This document shows positions 14,714 through 29,300 of a stretch of DNA of 64,000 nucleotides, in pieces. A program made the position numbers and the translations under genes. Source of the DNA: Lineus longissimus (lineage: Eukaryota > Nemertea > Pilidiophora > Heteronemertea > Lineidae); NCBI RefSeq assembly GCF_910592395.1, contig NC_088308.1, positions 2,912,001-2,976,000 on the forward strand, written 5' to 3'. The first letter of the stretch is position 1; every line of letters starts with the position of its first letter. A model generated the notes under the pieces. That model searched no databases. It had not been told where the DNA came from and saw only the letters and a program-made list of their open reading frames with translations.

Positions 14714-15940
14714 TACCTTCCTTTCCTTAGCAATTTAGCCTTACGCCACAAGGGGTTAAACTGCAATTCGTAGCCTCAACAAAGTGCAATTGCCATGCAC
14801 CAATGAGTGTTTGAACTGCAAAATAACTCTGCAGGATTTTAGCGGCAGAGATGACAGTGCAGTCAAGATGACTCAGTATTGACACCAAGTAACATAATAC
14901 AAATCTTCACTACATCTAGAAGTGTTTGTGGTTCAACTTGACACGGAATGATGAAATCCTTCAACAATGATTTTCAATCTCCAATATCAGAATATGAAAC
15001 TTTGAATCAAGTTGTTGAGATGAAATTGGAAAGAAAACTATTTGACTGAACTTTGAGATTGTAAAGTCAGAATTTGACCTCGTCTGTCTTCTTGCAGGGT
15101 CTTGTGAAAATACCAGAGGAATTTTTCGCAAGATTCTAAGCCTCATCAGTGCTATTTCATGACTTCATTCCATTTGACCTCTGTAATCGGGACACCTTTT
15201 AACCACAGGACAAGTTCGGAGTCTAAAAGAGGTCCTTGGTGGAATGGGTGACCTGGGTCCCATTGCTGAATACTGCCATCTGTTGTGCGGGTCTAACTTC
15301 ACGGAAATCAAGTCTTGTAATGTCATGTCAACTCAACATCATCCTCGCAATCCATCCAGTGTCGAAATTCCAAACTTTTCGATTGATGAATTTAATCATA
15401 GTGTTATTCTATCTGCAGCTGCCAAGTTTGAATTTAAGGCAATGGCTATCAACACAACATCAATACGTGAACATGATCCTTCAATGATTATGTCCAAGTT
15501 CTGAATTGATTTCGCCTAAACGAATGTTTCCATTCCCATATGGGCCAAATCACTGTATCTTTGAAATTGCTCCACATCACAAAATGCCTCTTTTGTCCTT
15601 GTTTTATGGCTGGCATGTTCGTCTTCGCTAATGGAGTCAGAAATGGTTTTTTAAGACATTATTAAAATCTCTCCATCTTTGATAACTTATTGAACCAGGA
15701 TTACTTACACGTATGTTACATGTACCTAATTCTGAAAGGATAGCAACCTTGTCAAACCTGACAAAGTATTCGCCATCAAAAACTGTCTGAGCCCCCAAGA
15801 ATATCCATCACATTGGTGATGTCCCATCTTTGTAAGCTCCTTTCTGTCACTTGGTATAAGCTCAGGCCAGACGGAGTAAAACAACTTAAGATCACTTCAT
15901 CGTAAAATAACGATAAAGTAACAGGGTCACGGCATCGTTA

Positions 15941-16400
15941 AGTAAAAAGACATGAAAAGCCCCACCATAAGCCGCTTGGAAGCCTTTTCAAGACTGATGT
16001 GGTGTTTTTACATTCCACACCAGTATATTGAACTTGAGTTGAGTACACTCTCTTCTTCTTCGCATATGGTTAGGTTTGTGAAGTCAAAAATGTCTCAAGT
16101 CAAGACATCATCAAGTAAAGGGCAAGAAAAGCTCTGCCATAAGCTGATGGCAGTGCATGTTCAAGATTGATAGTGTTTATATATGTCACACACTGTATTG
16201 AGCTGCATGCTTCTTCTTCATCTTCTTCACATTCACATTCATTGCTTTGGTTTATTCAGTCGAAATCAGCCAAACAAACAAGGTCATGGATGGCATCATC
16301 GAGCAAAAAGACAAGAAAGCCTCCACCATAAGCCGCAAACAGAGCGTATTCAAGATCGATAGTGTCTATACATGCTACAGTAACATATTGAACTTGCTTG
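15941..16400 (+). repeat. three-copy degenerate tandem repeat (units of 172-189 bp)
   Basis: Units begin at 15941, 16113 and 16302. Each shows AGTAAAAAGACA-like, CACCATAAGCCGC-like, TTCAAGATTGATAGTGT-like and TATTGAACTTG-like blocks in the same order. Copies are clearly diverged. ORFs here are not conserved between units, so coding is unlikely. Confidence 0.75.
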
Positions 16401-17803
16401 AGAGTTCCTTGTTGAAGCGGAGTGGATGACAGTGAATTATGAGATGGCATACAGGCTGGCTGGCAACAAGTATCTCCTCATCATGATGCACGAGCACGCT
16501 ACAGTAATTATTAGTCTCGGGACGCGGTGGGCTGGGACGGCATCTGTGCTGACAGACGGTTTATGTAGTTACATGTAGCTTTCATGTACGATTAGCTTAG
16601 TATACTCTCCTTCTTTGTGCTAAGATGCCAAGACCAAGCTGGTAGTTTGGTATACTGTAAACCACCGAATTTGTGCGGGTGTTTTATTTAGTATTCACAA
16701 AAATGAACATTTCGTATTCCACCTATATAGAAATTATTAAATTTCAATTTTTAGAAAATTTTGGGAGTCTCCAAAAAGAGACATGTAAGGTTTGCAAGAT
16801 TACAGATCGTTACTAGGGTTAACTTTTAAACTGTGCAAAGAAACACTGTTTAGAAATTCTAATATCCTATTCACTTAGTTCCACAAATGCATGGTTTTAT
16901 TGCAAGTACATGTTAACAAGTCAAGTGTAGGAAGTCTGGAGTCCCAAGATAGCTAAACAGATATGTCTAACTTCCACAAGTGATTTCCTAAGATGTGACT
17001 TCAGAACGAAGTAAGCAGTCTCTCTTCATGGGCATTTCCTGGAAGTCAAAGAGATTTTTAATCAAGGACCAATTCTGTGGATTCAACTTCAGAGAAAATG
17101 AGTTTCTCTAAGGCACACTTAGATGAGACAAGACTTTCTTTGGTTACCCTGATCATCAAGGATCACTTTATTCAGATCGAGGAATTTTGCCTCTTAAGTT
17201 AATGATGGTTATCTACTCAAAGAAAAGGGTATAAAGTTGTCAACGGGGCGGGGGCCGTCCAAGACTCAGAGGAAGGGGAGGGGGGTATAGATCGAATACG
17301 TCCCAAAAGGAACCCGATCATTATAAGGATGAAGATGAAGATAGAGCCCTCACTTTTCAGAATTTCATGGACAGGTTCAAAGCTTTTCAAAAATGATGAC
17401 ATTTCATGGTAAATTTTCAAGATTTTTTTCCTTTTTTTCCCCTATCCACTTAACGCCACTGAGTGAACTCCCAAAGCAAGAATGAAAGTTTTTATCAATT
17501 AACTCCCTGTTGCCAGCCAGAAACGTCAGTGAGTGCCAGTATATAAGGAGCTTATGGAGTATAAGGGCATGGTATGCAGGTTCCTCCACCTGTTCAGAAG
17601 AGGTCCTCTCACACACTACAACGACATGAAAATGCAAATAAGCCTCTTGCTGAATATAAATTACCTTCTCTTGAATAAAGCTATGCATGTTTGATTTTGC
17701 ATGCTGTCTATAGTCATTTCATTTCCCCAAAGTATACATTATAACTATTGAAATATTGGTGCGATGTTGTTCAAGAAAATTGTTATATTGTTCAACGAAA
17801 GGT

Positions 17804-17949
17804 CTCACAGATCATTTCCCAACACTTTCCACTTACATCAGGAAATTTTAAAGCACAAGTGTTTTGCTTGATAACGCTGAACCAGCAGTGTATACTGATA
17901 TATAGAGGCTCACAGTTCCTTTCTCAACACTATCCACTTACATCAGGAA
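17804..17949 (+). repeat. 41-bp direct repeat (4 mismatches)
   Basis: 17804-17844 and 17909-17949 both read CTCACAG...TCAACAC.TTCCACTTACA-like to ATCAGGAA and differ at 4 of 41 positions. Confidence 0.8.
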
Positions 17950-20900
17950 CACACAGTTGTAAAACTTGATTCAAGCCAAAAAGTCAATATTGGTGTATTA
18001 TCGGCTGTAGTTGTAAGAGAACACCGCATCCTCAGGCTATTGAACATATGGCAGACATGAATGATTGATACTTCAATCTCGTCATTTACAATGGGATCAG
18101 GTTCACCACTCTCACATGACAATACCAAAAAGCTGGATTACATAGACGCGTGTCCAATATGAATGTGAGGTACCCAGTTTCACGCAACGTGATGCATGTT
18201 TGATTTGCATCGGTGTTGTGTAATGAAGGGAGTGATGAATATTAAAATTCCGATCTATGAATGAGTTGTAACTAAAAAATAGATAAGATGTCTTTCCAGT
18301 TCATGCAACGAAAATGATGTTCTTCAGAATCAGACAGTACAAGATGGGTCTGTCAGATGGAGCTCTCAGTTTGCCCAAAATGGCATTTAAGCAAGTGGGG
18401 TTTGGTAAGACAACCAATACCTCCAGTTCGGTACCTGAGGTAACTTTTAACAAAATGCTGTCATTGGATACACAAGAATAGATCAGAGTATCCACTCATT
18501 GTGGGGTATATTTGACATACCTCATCATACAAACACACAGACATGATCAATGGTATGTAATCCCCACCAGCAATTTGGGACAAAAGTACACAACAAAGCA
18601 AAGAAGAATTTGAACCAAAGCATATTAAATGTGGCCATGTCAAATAGACAAGGCACTGGAAGTATTTGCATTGTGTCTCAATGGCGATACTCTTGAGGCA
18701 GTGGGTCAAGCAGAACTGTTTCTGGTCAGCTATTTGCATTCAATATACTCTACTTCCATGGACCTAAGACCAGCCAACAGCTAAACTTAACCACAAGGAT
18801 AACACAAGCCAATTGGGTTTAAACACAGTCTCAATCCCCCCCCCCACCCCATGTTAAACACCATTATTGAAAACTGATACCCCTAACAAGTTTCTCATCA
18901 AGTTTGAAAACTAATCTGCCCCCAATTAGAACTTCGACATCAAAATCTGATTAGGACTATAAAATTTCCAAACTCGATGAGAAATCTGCAAAGGCAGGCT
19001 TTAATTAGATTTTCTAAGTTCAGGAACAAACCAATAACCAGATCACAAAATCACAAGAGTATAGCTTGAAAATATTTGTAATATTTTTAGTACTTGTTAT
19101 CATTGTTGTGTTCCTATACTTATTCGTTTTGTTTGCTTCGTCTACAAATCCTAAATTGCAACAGTAGATTGAATTAATTATGGGCAGGTAATAAATACAC
19201 CCATATTAGATTAAACACTTGATCTAACCCATACATACAATTTGTCATGTCCTGCAATGTTTTTTCTGACAATCCAATTTCCTTGAGGACACACAACACA
19301 AAATGTCTATTTAACGCTCGAGTGAGCGCAGTATATCGCCAAGACAAGATTGTGGTGTAGCAAAGTATGTCACATTCTACAGGTGTAATACCTGTTTATA
19401 TGATCTAATCATGCCTTAAATGCTATAAAACTTTGTTGACAAAATACTGCCATGTTTCTGCACAATGCGCGGATAATAACAACAATGGTCTATAGTAAGA
19501 TTGGGTCAAGAAAAGAAGTGTACAATTGAAATGATAATATCATGAGTTTCATCCAGCGCATACAGCTCTATAACAAAATGATATATGTTTGATGCTGAGA
19601 ACATTTTTACAGCAGATCCACAGTTGCAAACCAGGAGATATTTTCACAAAAAGCAACAAACTCTATAGCATATAATCCCTCTAACAAGCTTTAAAGCTCT
19701 TCCCCCACGATGATAGCACAGCCTCCACATGCGGCAACGAAACATTAACATTCTGCAGCAAACCAAAGAATAAATGAAATCTGGCGTAATCTGACGCAAA
19801 AAATGCCACATGTCATGTTGAATGATTAAGGTTTCCACTGTGATGACAAATGCCCAAACCTCATTCAATACAAAATTCTTGTCATAACGCAGGACTGGAC
19901 ATCTGACCATGCAGTTTTTGTGACGAATCAGGGAGATTTCTTTAAAAATGCTGAAGAAAATGAGGGAATAGTATTTGGTGGGGCATTTTTTTCAGAAGAG
20001 CTATGCTCAGCTTTAAAATTGTATTAAATAAATCATTCACTGATGCTTCAGCTACAGAAAGCTTTTATAAGAATGGTATATACTGGGTTTTAAAAAGGGC
20101 TTGTAAAGGGACTATGCAATCTTGGATGTCTCAAATGCCAATTGAGCAAGTGGTAAGACTGGAGAATTCCAACTTAAAATCTGACCAATCCAGGCAATCA
20201 GACAATCAATTCCTTACTCAATTCATAAATTGCCATCACGAAGTTTGCCGAGAGCGACCCATCATTACTCAAAGATGAATCCTGATTTCATAAATCTCTG
20301 CGACTTCAATCACCAAGGACATCAATGACGCAGCTGTGTCAAGCTTGAATAAACAGGTTGATTTTTCTTGGGGGCATCTCCGTCAGAAAATGATTCATCT
20401 TCATGAATCCACCAGGAACCCTTTTTGAAGTGACAGAGTAGCTGGTAAGGAGAGCAATGAGGCAAGCACTCCCTGTTTGATCATTATGAATCCTTCATAC
20501 TTGTGTTTGTCTTTGGATGGATATCACCCTTGAGTATGGAGTATCAATTCCCCCAACTTGTCGAAAATCAAACAGACTTTCCAATTTCCCTGGGAAAAGA
20601 GAAAGAGCCTTCCAACATCAAATTGAAACACGAGGCCCTCTCAAATAAGGTCAATATGTGCTTGAATGGTAATCCTAATAGAATTACTTATCCTATGTCC
20701 TCGATCCTAAACAAGCTAACCATATTTATCTAACAGGGCCACATGATACAATGGTCGCTACACTGGTTAGGGCTGTATCCAAATAGCTAATCTTGGGCAA
20801 GCTTTGTGGTTTGTTTGACAACCAATATTGATTTATTTAAAGGTGTACTCCAGTTATAACAACAGGTCAAATACATGTACCCAGTCAAAGAAATGTTTAA

Positions 20901-22587
20901 TGTTCTGGCATAAGATTGCCTTTAGGGGAAAACCTATGAGCCTGGGAAGCCTGAACATCAGTTCAAGAAGTACTCTGGGATGAAAAGGAAAGGCAACAAA
21001 ATACTTCTGATGAAAATCTGGCCCAGTCAGGTGCACTGATTATGGTGACATATCTTCACACTTTAAATATCAAAGGGTTAAAACTCGCTCCATTCTGGAC
21101 TGCTTGGTCCACTCAGAGTTTCTGACACAGTGAAACACTGTTGTCCTCTGGAACATTTCCGTGTGACATATTGTTCAGGACATCTCTGATGACAGAGAAC
21201 CAAGATACAAAAACTTGATAACCTGTTAGAGGACATGTTTCAGGTATTAGCAGGTCTGAGCAAAATGCATGTCAAAGCATAGCCCCAATGTAAAGGGCAA
21301 TATCAATGGACAAAACTCATAAAACTGAACTCGTAGATGGACATACTTGATTTTTATTGTTATCTTTCACAGGTGCATGGGGAATAGGGCAATAAAAGTA
21401 GCAAATAAACTCAAGGGCTTGTCATAGCACAATCCATAAGAATTACACACAGGTCAAGTGAATTTAATTACACAAATTACTTCTTTCCTGTGGCATCAAC
21501 CAACAACTTCTGCATCAACTGACATTTGGTAAAACCGGATTTTCAAAATTGCTGTGCACTTTATAATTGATTATTAAATGGTCTCTTCAGTGTGTCCACA
21601 AAGGCAGGTTCTCCATTCGCATTGATTAATTCTAGCTATGGTTCTTCACACCTGTCTAATATGTCAAAACACTGTTTAAACCCAGATGGACATTTTTAAG
21701 AGTTGCTAGATTGTATTTCTGGGATCAAATGCAACAGAACATATAACCAGCTCATATAGTGTGTATATTGATAAAATCCTATAAATCTGTTTGCATGCAT
21801 GGCTACATTGATTTCTTTCTATATAGGGATACATTGGCAATTTAGACAAGTAAACGCTTGTTGCCCATTTACTATTAGACAAGAAATAAAGATATTGATA
21901 ATTCAATTAAAATGGTATATTTTTCCTTTGACAGAAACTGAGATTGATATTGACCTAGCAAAATGTAGAGGCGCATGCAATAATATCATGATATACAGGC
22001 ACTAGGCTGAATCATGCACTATGACTGGGACAAGTATTTCCTGGCTCCAAGAGAAAAGCATTGTGACCTTTGCCAACATAATCAAGACCAGCTCCACCAG
22101 CATGCCAGATCATTTCAAACTTAGAACACATTTGCCAAACAGTCAGCTGAGTTACAGGCCCATTAGCCTCTTGTCCGTCATCTCTAAAGTGAGGTATATG
22201 TATATATATTTCAAATTCTCGGAAGTAAAACGAAATGAAGGCCATCAGAGGCCCATGAACTAGACATGTCTCTTAGTCCTGAGGTCTATTTCACTGAGGG
22301 CATATCAAGCAACTATATTAACCGGATGATCAAACACACCTTCAAAGAGACGCCACATCATGGCTTTATAGCACCATCGGTTACCAGGTAACTAGACCTG
22401 AGCGTTACGTTGGCAAACGCCGGGAGCAGACGACGCATTTTCGCAGGTGCGTGTGTAGGGCAAGGGAACTTCTGAAAGAGGTGGACACTGAAGAAAGCAC
22501 TTATTGAAAAGTTTCTTCACAAAATCTTAACAAAATAATGTAGAAGTGGAGCAATGGTCATCAAGAGAAAATAGCTTTGGCGCTTAC

Positions 22588-22821
22588 CTCAGGATCTCCA
22601 TTAACTTTCGGTATCTCCGCCACGCTTGCGTCCCCGTTTACTCCAGTCCCGTTAAGCTTTCCCCAATCCAGAGTAGCCTCCTTAAGCCCGGGGGTAACAA
22701 CCATTCCGTTGACACAAGGGCCCTGGGGGTCAGTTTGAGTCTTATTGTCAGTTTTCCCGATAACTCCATCCCTATTTACAACAGTGGGAGTCTCCCCGTT
22801 TTCAATAGAAGTTTCCGCCAT
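22588..22821 (-). CDS. first coding exon of an unrecognised gene (78 codons)
   Basis: The ATG at 22821 lies in a favourable context (ACTATGG). It is followed by 78 codons and a good donor CCTGAG|GTAAGC at 22588 (phase 0). The peptide begins MAETSIENGETPTVV and is hydrophilic, with recurring Asn-Gly/Gly-Asp pairs (VNG, LNG, VNGD, VNGDPE). No domain, signal peptide or membrane segment is visible, which suggests a disordered N-terminal tail. The exon lies about 1.9 kb beyond the cytohesin poly(A) candidates on the same strand, so this is the next gene downstream. I could not find its later exons between 1 and 22587. Intron 1 may span the rest of the window, as other introns here exceed 10 kb. 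The function is unknown. Confidence 0.7.
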
Positions 22822-24741
22822 AGTTTCCTTTGCAAAAACCTCCAAAGAATACTTTTATGCGAAAAAGATAAACTTTGACAATTCGTCAATGAAATCCAAA
22901 ATGCGAATATCAAGTAAAGCTAGAAGAACTGTCACTCTGTAAAGCATGTACACTATTTCCCTTAGATCCACATGTTAGTTTTATTTAGATCAGTGTGCTT
23001 CGCGGAAAATATCAAATTGGGACGATTCCCACTTTCGCCATCTCAAGGACAAGCCTTAAACTGAACGAATTGGTTTGTCGTCTGCTCCGTTGCAAATCCC
23101 AAAATGGTCCTTTCATTATTAAACTACTTGTGTCCTATGGTCATAAGGGTTTGGTCTCAAAATTGTCATAGGCTGGATTGTTCATTACCATCGGTCCTTG
23201 TGGAGAGTTGGTTGTGACATTGCCCTCAAGTGAGTCATTGTAAGAAAGCTTGAACCAAAATCAAAATTAGACGGGAAAATGAAAACAGACATTCAATTTG
23301 GTCATAGTCAAGGCTAGTATATCAGCCTACAACCATCTTTGAACTTTATGATTGAGATGTTTATGAATTTGCTTCCAATAAGCTTCTAGAGTGAGGGATG
23401 TTGGTTCTGTAAGTCTGGTCTGTGAGCTAATGATCTCAGACCTGCTGGTTGTATCCCAAGAGAGAACCAAGGTGTCAGCAGATTTATCAAGTGTCCCCCA
23501 ACAAAAACTGTTTGGCTATTTGTATGATACCAAATCTACCCCTGTGCAACTCAGCAATGATGAAGACGATTTGTTATGTCACTCCAGTTGTATTACATGC
23601 ACCAGTCACCCATCCAATCGATTGACCACGCTCAATGTTTCTTAACTTCCAGCTTTGGGGGACATCACACCAACCACCAGGCCATTAAGGAAATCCTGTA
23701 CGGCTGGCAGTTTAAGCTGTGCCATGTACCTGGGGGTACAGTACATCCATTACAACAGGGGTCATCATTGGCCCGTCTACACCTCTTATTGAAGGCACAC
23801 GAACTAGGAGGTACATTTCCACTTACAGCCAACATAAATGTACCTTTGTGGAAAACTTGTACGGTAACAAACTACACAGAAAAACAATTTTGGTTGATTG
23901 AAAATTGATTTTAATCATTTACAAGGATTATACAAGATTATTCATTCTATAAATAGAAATGTGTACATGACATCTCATCTGACAGCTTTACATACATGAA
24001 ATAATTCTACATAAACAATTCTGGTGATGGCGGAACTCGAAAATGATTGAGGTCATGAAGCTGTTAATTAGAGTGACTTCACTCTTTCACTTAAATTACA
24101 GATGGTTTCACTTGAGGAATTGATACCTCACTGCCGGTATTGGTGATCTCATCAAACACCGCAATGGAGGAGGTAAAATTTAGACCAAAACCAGGCGGCA
24201 GCCGAGGCTTTGGGCAAAATTACAGCTCAAATGCGCTTCAAAACATACGAAATGGGGACCTAGAAAAACTGACACAATCGAAAGAGCAAGAAGAGATTTC
24301 TTGAAAGAGATGCGAGTTCTAGAGTAATAATTTGTACATTGGACCAAAAATACATAAAGACTCACTATAGCCTACTTCACAAAGAAAACAGCAGTCAGAT
24401 TTTTGATGATTCACACAGAAAATACAGCCTTTGAACATTATCATTTCATCTGAAACTTCAAAGTCTAATGTGTCTGAAAATATCCACTCTGCCAGTATTG
24501 AAACAAAGAACGAGTCATTTGAAGCAAAATACAGACAACTCCTCCATGCCGTTTAGGCTTTTTTGCGCACAGTGCAATTTTCTCGTGGAATGGACGATAT
24601 TCTTCATTAATTCTTGACTTGACCAATGTCTTACATGTATGAATACAAAATGGCACTATAAAAACTATGCTATTACTTATAACTGGTCAATCTTTGGCCA
24701 GAGCCATTACAGAAGAGCGCCTCACTCATAATAAGAGACGT
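22822..24741. other. intergenic stretch between cytohesin 3' end and next gene
   Basis: About 1.9 kb with no coding exon recognised. The part nearest 22822 should hold the promoter and 5' UTR of the gene whose ATG is at 22821. I see no TATA box or CpG-dense island that would place the start site. Confidence 0.4.
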
Positions 24742-26240
24742 TTTATTGACGTCAGAATATATTTACAATAGTTCAATAACATACACATGATGAATTTGTG
24801 AAGGTTCATACACGAAATGGCTCTAAAAACGAACACAGATTGTACCAGCTGAAATTCATACAGAGAATCCCTAATGAAATTGGTATTTACCTGGATATGA
24901 AATTGGTTCTTACCCAGAGGCTCTTGAGAATGTTCTTCAAGATCGAATCCACATAATATGCCTACATTCCCATTGCCCCTGATGCAATTTTCTTGAAGAA
25001 GCAGAAATAAGGCCACTTCTAAATATTTGAAGTAACAAGAGCTGGAAATTACCCATGAAACAAAGATTAAAGTAATGGTCCTCACTGACATAATGCCAGG
25101 ATATGAATAAAAGTCCAACCCCCTTCCCAATGTGGGTCCCCCGTCCCAAGCATTTCATTTGAACATTTCTTCCCTCAAAGCACCAAACTCATCTCCAAGC
25201 TGGGATACTTAAAATTCTACATTGTACAAAACAAAGAGAGAGATATTCATTACAAATATGTACAGAAAAACTTCTTTTATACCTGATCAGCTTCAAAACG
25301 ATGAATGTTGCCTGAGATTTGGAACCAAACTCAACAAATTGGCAAAATGCCCCAATGCAATGAACATTTGCCTTGTCACTCACTCTAGAGTGAGGATTAA
25401 GTTTATTCAAAAAGATTAACTGATAATGATCCCAGTTACAGCACCAGCTGAACTCAATAAATATACTTCAACACTTTATTTTTCTCGATGCATCTCTCTG
25501 ACATGCCATAAATGCAAGACAGGTTTCAATTGCAGTAATTGAAGTAATGGAGACCAACAGGTAATGCAAAATTTCCCCCCAAAAGAGTGAAATTTAGAGT
25601 TCCCCGTGACTTTATTTACATATCATACCCAAAAGTTGAGTCGCTGACTAGCGCTGAGGATAACTGCACAAACAGCAATTCATGAAATTGCCACAATAGT
25701 TAAGCATAGATTGTCTCCACAATCAATGAAAAATACCCAACCTGGATCTCAACTATTTTCAACTTGGCAATTCAGGAAACGATACAGCGGTACCCAATGT
25801 AGCCTTACCCCATTAGCGAACGTGTGGCTATCCTTTTGATTAATCTAAATGCACAAATGAAAATCAGTCTTTTGAATGAAATTCTCAGTTTTCAGCATGA
25901 TTTTCACTGCATTTGAAACAGACCACGACCAAACAGTTAACCTAATTTCAGACTTTCACCTCCAGCAACCTTCTTTATACACACAACTATTCTGTTTTAA
26001 TTTCATCTTAAGCATTACTTTCACAACGTCAATCTTTATATGTGATCCTGAGTCCCGAGTCCTAACTAAGACAAGCACATGCAAGTTCTCCTCAAGCACT
26101 CTCCTGGGCTTATGACCAGGGGCACGACCACCCCATATAGTGGCCTAGTCCATTACTCCTCTATACCTGAGATCCTCATTGGAATGAGTATATGTATCTT
26201 TCAAATGAATTCTCAGTTTGATGACGGTGTTTTATCATGT
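24742..26240 (-). other. probable 3' untranslated region of cytohesin
   Basis: AT-rich non-coding DNA directly downstream of the cytohesin stop. AATAAA hexamers on the minus strand at 25475-25480 and 24742-24747 are candidate polyadenylation signals. Which one is used, and hence the UTR length (about 0.8 or 1.5 kb), cannot be decided from sequence. No other convincing ORF lies here. Confidence 0.45.
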
Positions 26241-26316
26241 TCATTTCGTCTGGGCGGTCGCTTTCTTGCGCTTCATGGCCAGGATGTCGTAGACGGGATG
26301 CTCACTGATGCTTGCC
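26241..26316 (-). CDS. CYTH: cytohesin terminal coding exon: polybasic tail and stop
   Basis: After acceptor CATTCTCAG the frame encodes [20 protein letters not shown], then AQTK and TGA (26241-26243). Human paralogues have SRDPFYEMLAARKK here. The retained KRKK cluster corresponds to the polybasic C-terminus that helps membrane binding and autoinhibition in the family. Confidence 0.96.
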
Positions 26317-29300
26317 CTGAGAATGGAAAACATTTCTATGAAGCACTTTTTAACAGACAGAATCCTTGCTCAGAGCTGCATATCAGAGTATAAGCATACA
26401 GAAAGCCATTGAAATGTACCACCAATAATAGGCTTAGATGGACCCCTGATGTAATGGAAATACATAAAACATCACTGTTGAGTTGCATGAGAGAGATGAC
26501 AAGGTGATTAAACAATGTCCATTCATTTGAAATTTGTCTTACGAAGATGAAGTCACAACCAGAAGACAAGGATAACTCGACTTTAAACAACTCTGACAAG
26601 GAAAGAATGCAGAGGATAGGCACTAAGGAGTGCCTGGCTCCCCACAACACCACCACCCGCTCATGCCAAGTCTTACCCCTTTCCCACATCACCACCACAC
26701 TCCCAAGCCAAATCTTACCCCTACATACTTGATGCATTTGATCCATTCCTCCTTCTCATCCTCGGTGGAGGCAGACATCCTGTAAACAGTGTGTTTACCT
26801 GAAATGAAGGATGATTAATTATCTCTATGTTAATGAATGAGAATGATCAGGATACTTTTCACTACCTCGGTCACAACCCACATTCGAAATGTCAAAGAAA
26901 CTAACTACACCGACTTCAGGATGCATTTTGCTAGTACTGCACATACCTGTTAATCTATATTTGCTTTAACATCAAGGCAAAATAACTGTTACTTCCCTTT
27001 GAGTTCACTATTAAGATGGTGTGATATCACAGCATCACTTCAGCCTACATGTCAATGACACCATAGCCTTTCTATGAATGACAAGTCATCCCTGTCATGA
27101 TACTGTTCAGTTCATGAGATGATGACCTCATTCTTGGATTAACAGGTTGTAACTTAATTTTCATTATAATGGTGATCATTTGAAAGACAAAGTGACATTT
27201 GTCATCTCGTTATTTTTCAATTTTACTCACCTTCGACGACCTTGCCCTCATTGTCAGTCTTGCAAGCCTTGATGATTTCATTATTGAATGAGTAGAGCTC
27301 AAAGCAGTGGGGTTTGTTCCTGTCGGGTACATCGCGTACTTGGATGTTCTCCAGCGGGATGATGCCCTTAGGCTCCTTGTCCTGCAAAACGAATGAAGTC
27401 AATGAATGAAAACCTTGCTCTAACTTGAGTCTAATGAGGTGTTGTAAGGGATTATAGTTACTAAACTTCTTCTCATTGTTTTTTTTGGCCCAAGAAAACA
27501 CCAACAGGACTGAAAATGAAGTACAAACCTACCACAGAGTGCATACAATCAGTGTGATGGTCATGATATGAGAACAAGTCATTGAGATGTAAACAAGAAG
27601 AGACAACATCATGCTCATCTTATCCTCCTTAATCAAACTCATGAGGCCAGGTATCTGGTATCTATCTCTAATCCAAATATTGACACTAGTTGATATACTT
27701 CATGACAGATAGTCGACCACACACAGTTTATAACATTACTTAAACCCTTCAGAAGAAGAAGTAAATTCAAAGTTCCAAGTAGCTTTGTATGTGAAGTTTG
27801 GTACCGCCACTTGACCCCCAAGGCTAGGAACCCTCAGGCACATTTAACATTTTCGTCTAGAGGGGGAGGGGGCAACAGGCTCTCTGGCGGTGGGAAGGGG
27901 AAGAATACCACTTTTAATCCCAAATCTGCATGAAACACATGTTTTTTGGAGAGGCCTGGGGGAGCAGACCCCTTCCCGCTAAGTATGACCCTGAACCGCC
28001 CCCCATTGAAGTGCGATGTGGTGCATAGCTGTAGAGAAATGGCCGGTACTTACGGTGGTGAACTCGAAGTAGTACAAACAGTTGTCGTTAAGAATAAACC
28101 AACGTCTTCGCCAGGTGCGATATCGGCCGCCTGGAAGGGAGGAGAGAGAGGTTAAAGGTCAGGGATGAAAGGTCAACATCCAAATCTATGCCATGCTGAG
28201 ACAACTAAATCATGAGTGCTTTTGAATAATGTGGCAGTTGCAGCATACAAAAGTGGCAAGTCCCAAGGAACATTTAAGATGTTTAAGACTTTAAAAGAAA
28301 CTGCTAACCCATTTTGTTTCCAGCAAGAACATTATGACAAGGTTCTGCATGAGTAGAGAACTGTTGTCAGTTTCATCTTGATACAAACAAAATGGGTTAA
28401 CGTTATAATGTGTATGTATACACAGAACCTGTCTTTGCTGGCTATCGATGTTTAGGTATGATTTGGTACTTAGAAACAGTGAAAAAAATTGAACCTTTTC
28501 ACCTGAAATTGAATACTGATGAGTATAAGATCAACATTGGGATGTGACATATTCCACTCAAATGTGCAAAGATTCCATGCTCTTGAAATTCACTTTCCTG
28601 TCAAAGATGAAATCAGTTTTAACCATTTCTTTCACTCATCAGGATGGAGGAATTTCTGAATTAAACGGACTCCTCATATACTGAACTGAGTTCCTATATC
28701 CAGCTTTTAAAGATATTTTTTGCCAATAGAACTTTGTTCAAAGTCGCTGTTAATGTAATTGTTATGATATTGATATTTACAAGCTTGACTGAGACAGAAA
28801 AATAGTTAATGATATTACAAGATTTAAATAGTGTTAGATTAGATAAACATGTTTCGGTTTTATTTGGAGAAGTGAGTAGAAAAATTAAACCAGTTCCGTT
28901 TTAGAAAGGTTAAAGCTAGCGATAACTGAAGTTTGAAATGTTTTAGTTATTTAGAAAAATGATGAAATTTATGATTTCTGATGAGATGTTTTTGACACAT
29001 GCAGAAGGATCAATCCACGAAATGAAGTTTGGAATAGGAAAGTCACAATTCAGGAAAAATATTCATAGAAAATAAAGAGTATGTACAGATTTTTACTGTT
29101 TTACTGGCCTCCTGCATAGAGGCAGATACTGAAATTACTGAATATCACAAGGCCTAAAATGATGAGTCAATTTCACACAATTTGAGATTAACTCCTGTAG
29201 TTTTAAAGAGATATGCTATTATACAATGAAATTTTTCTCTACAAATTAATTATATACACCATTTTGAAATAGTTCCTTGGCGACAAGTAATTAAATAAAT

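Larger units (their letters stand above)
1..22587. other. no defensible exon: long intron or intergenic DNA
   Basis: I see only short ORFs with random-looking composition in all frames. The stretch is AT-rich and carries degenerate tandem and direct repeats (251-706, 14603-14713, 15941-16400, 17804-17949), Helentron-like end remnants (2915-2995, 12180-12235) and a C-rich tract near 18836. It is probably intron 1 of the gene starting at 22821, but intergenic DNA is equally possible. Confidence 0.5.

Noticed and set aside
15236-15504. Two overlapping plus-strand ORFs of 83 and 86 codons
   Set aside because: Neither has splice signals, domain resemblance or good start context, and the two frames are equally open.
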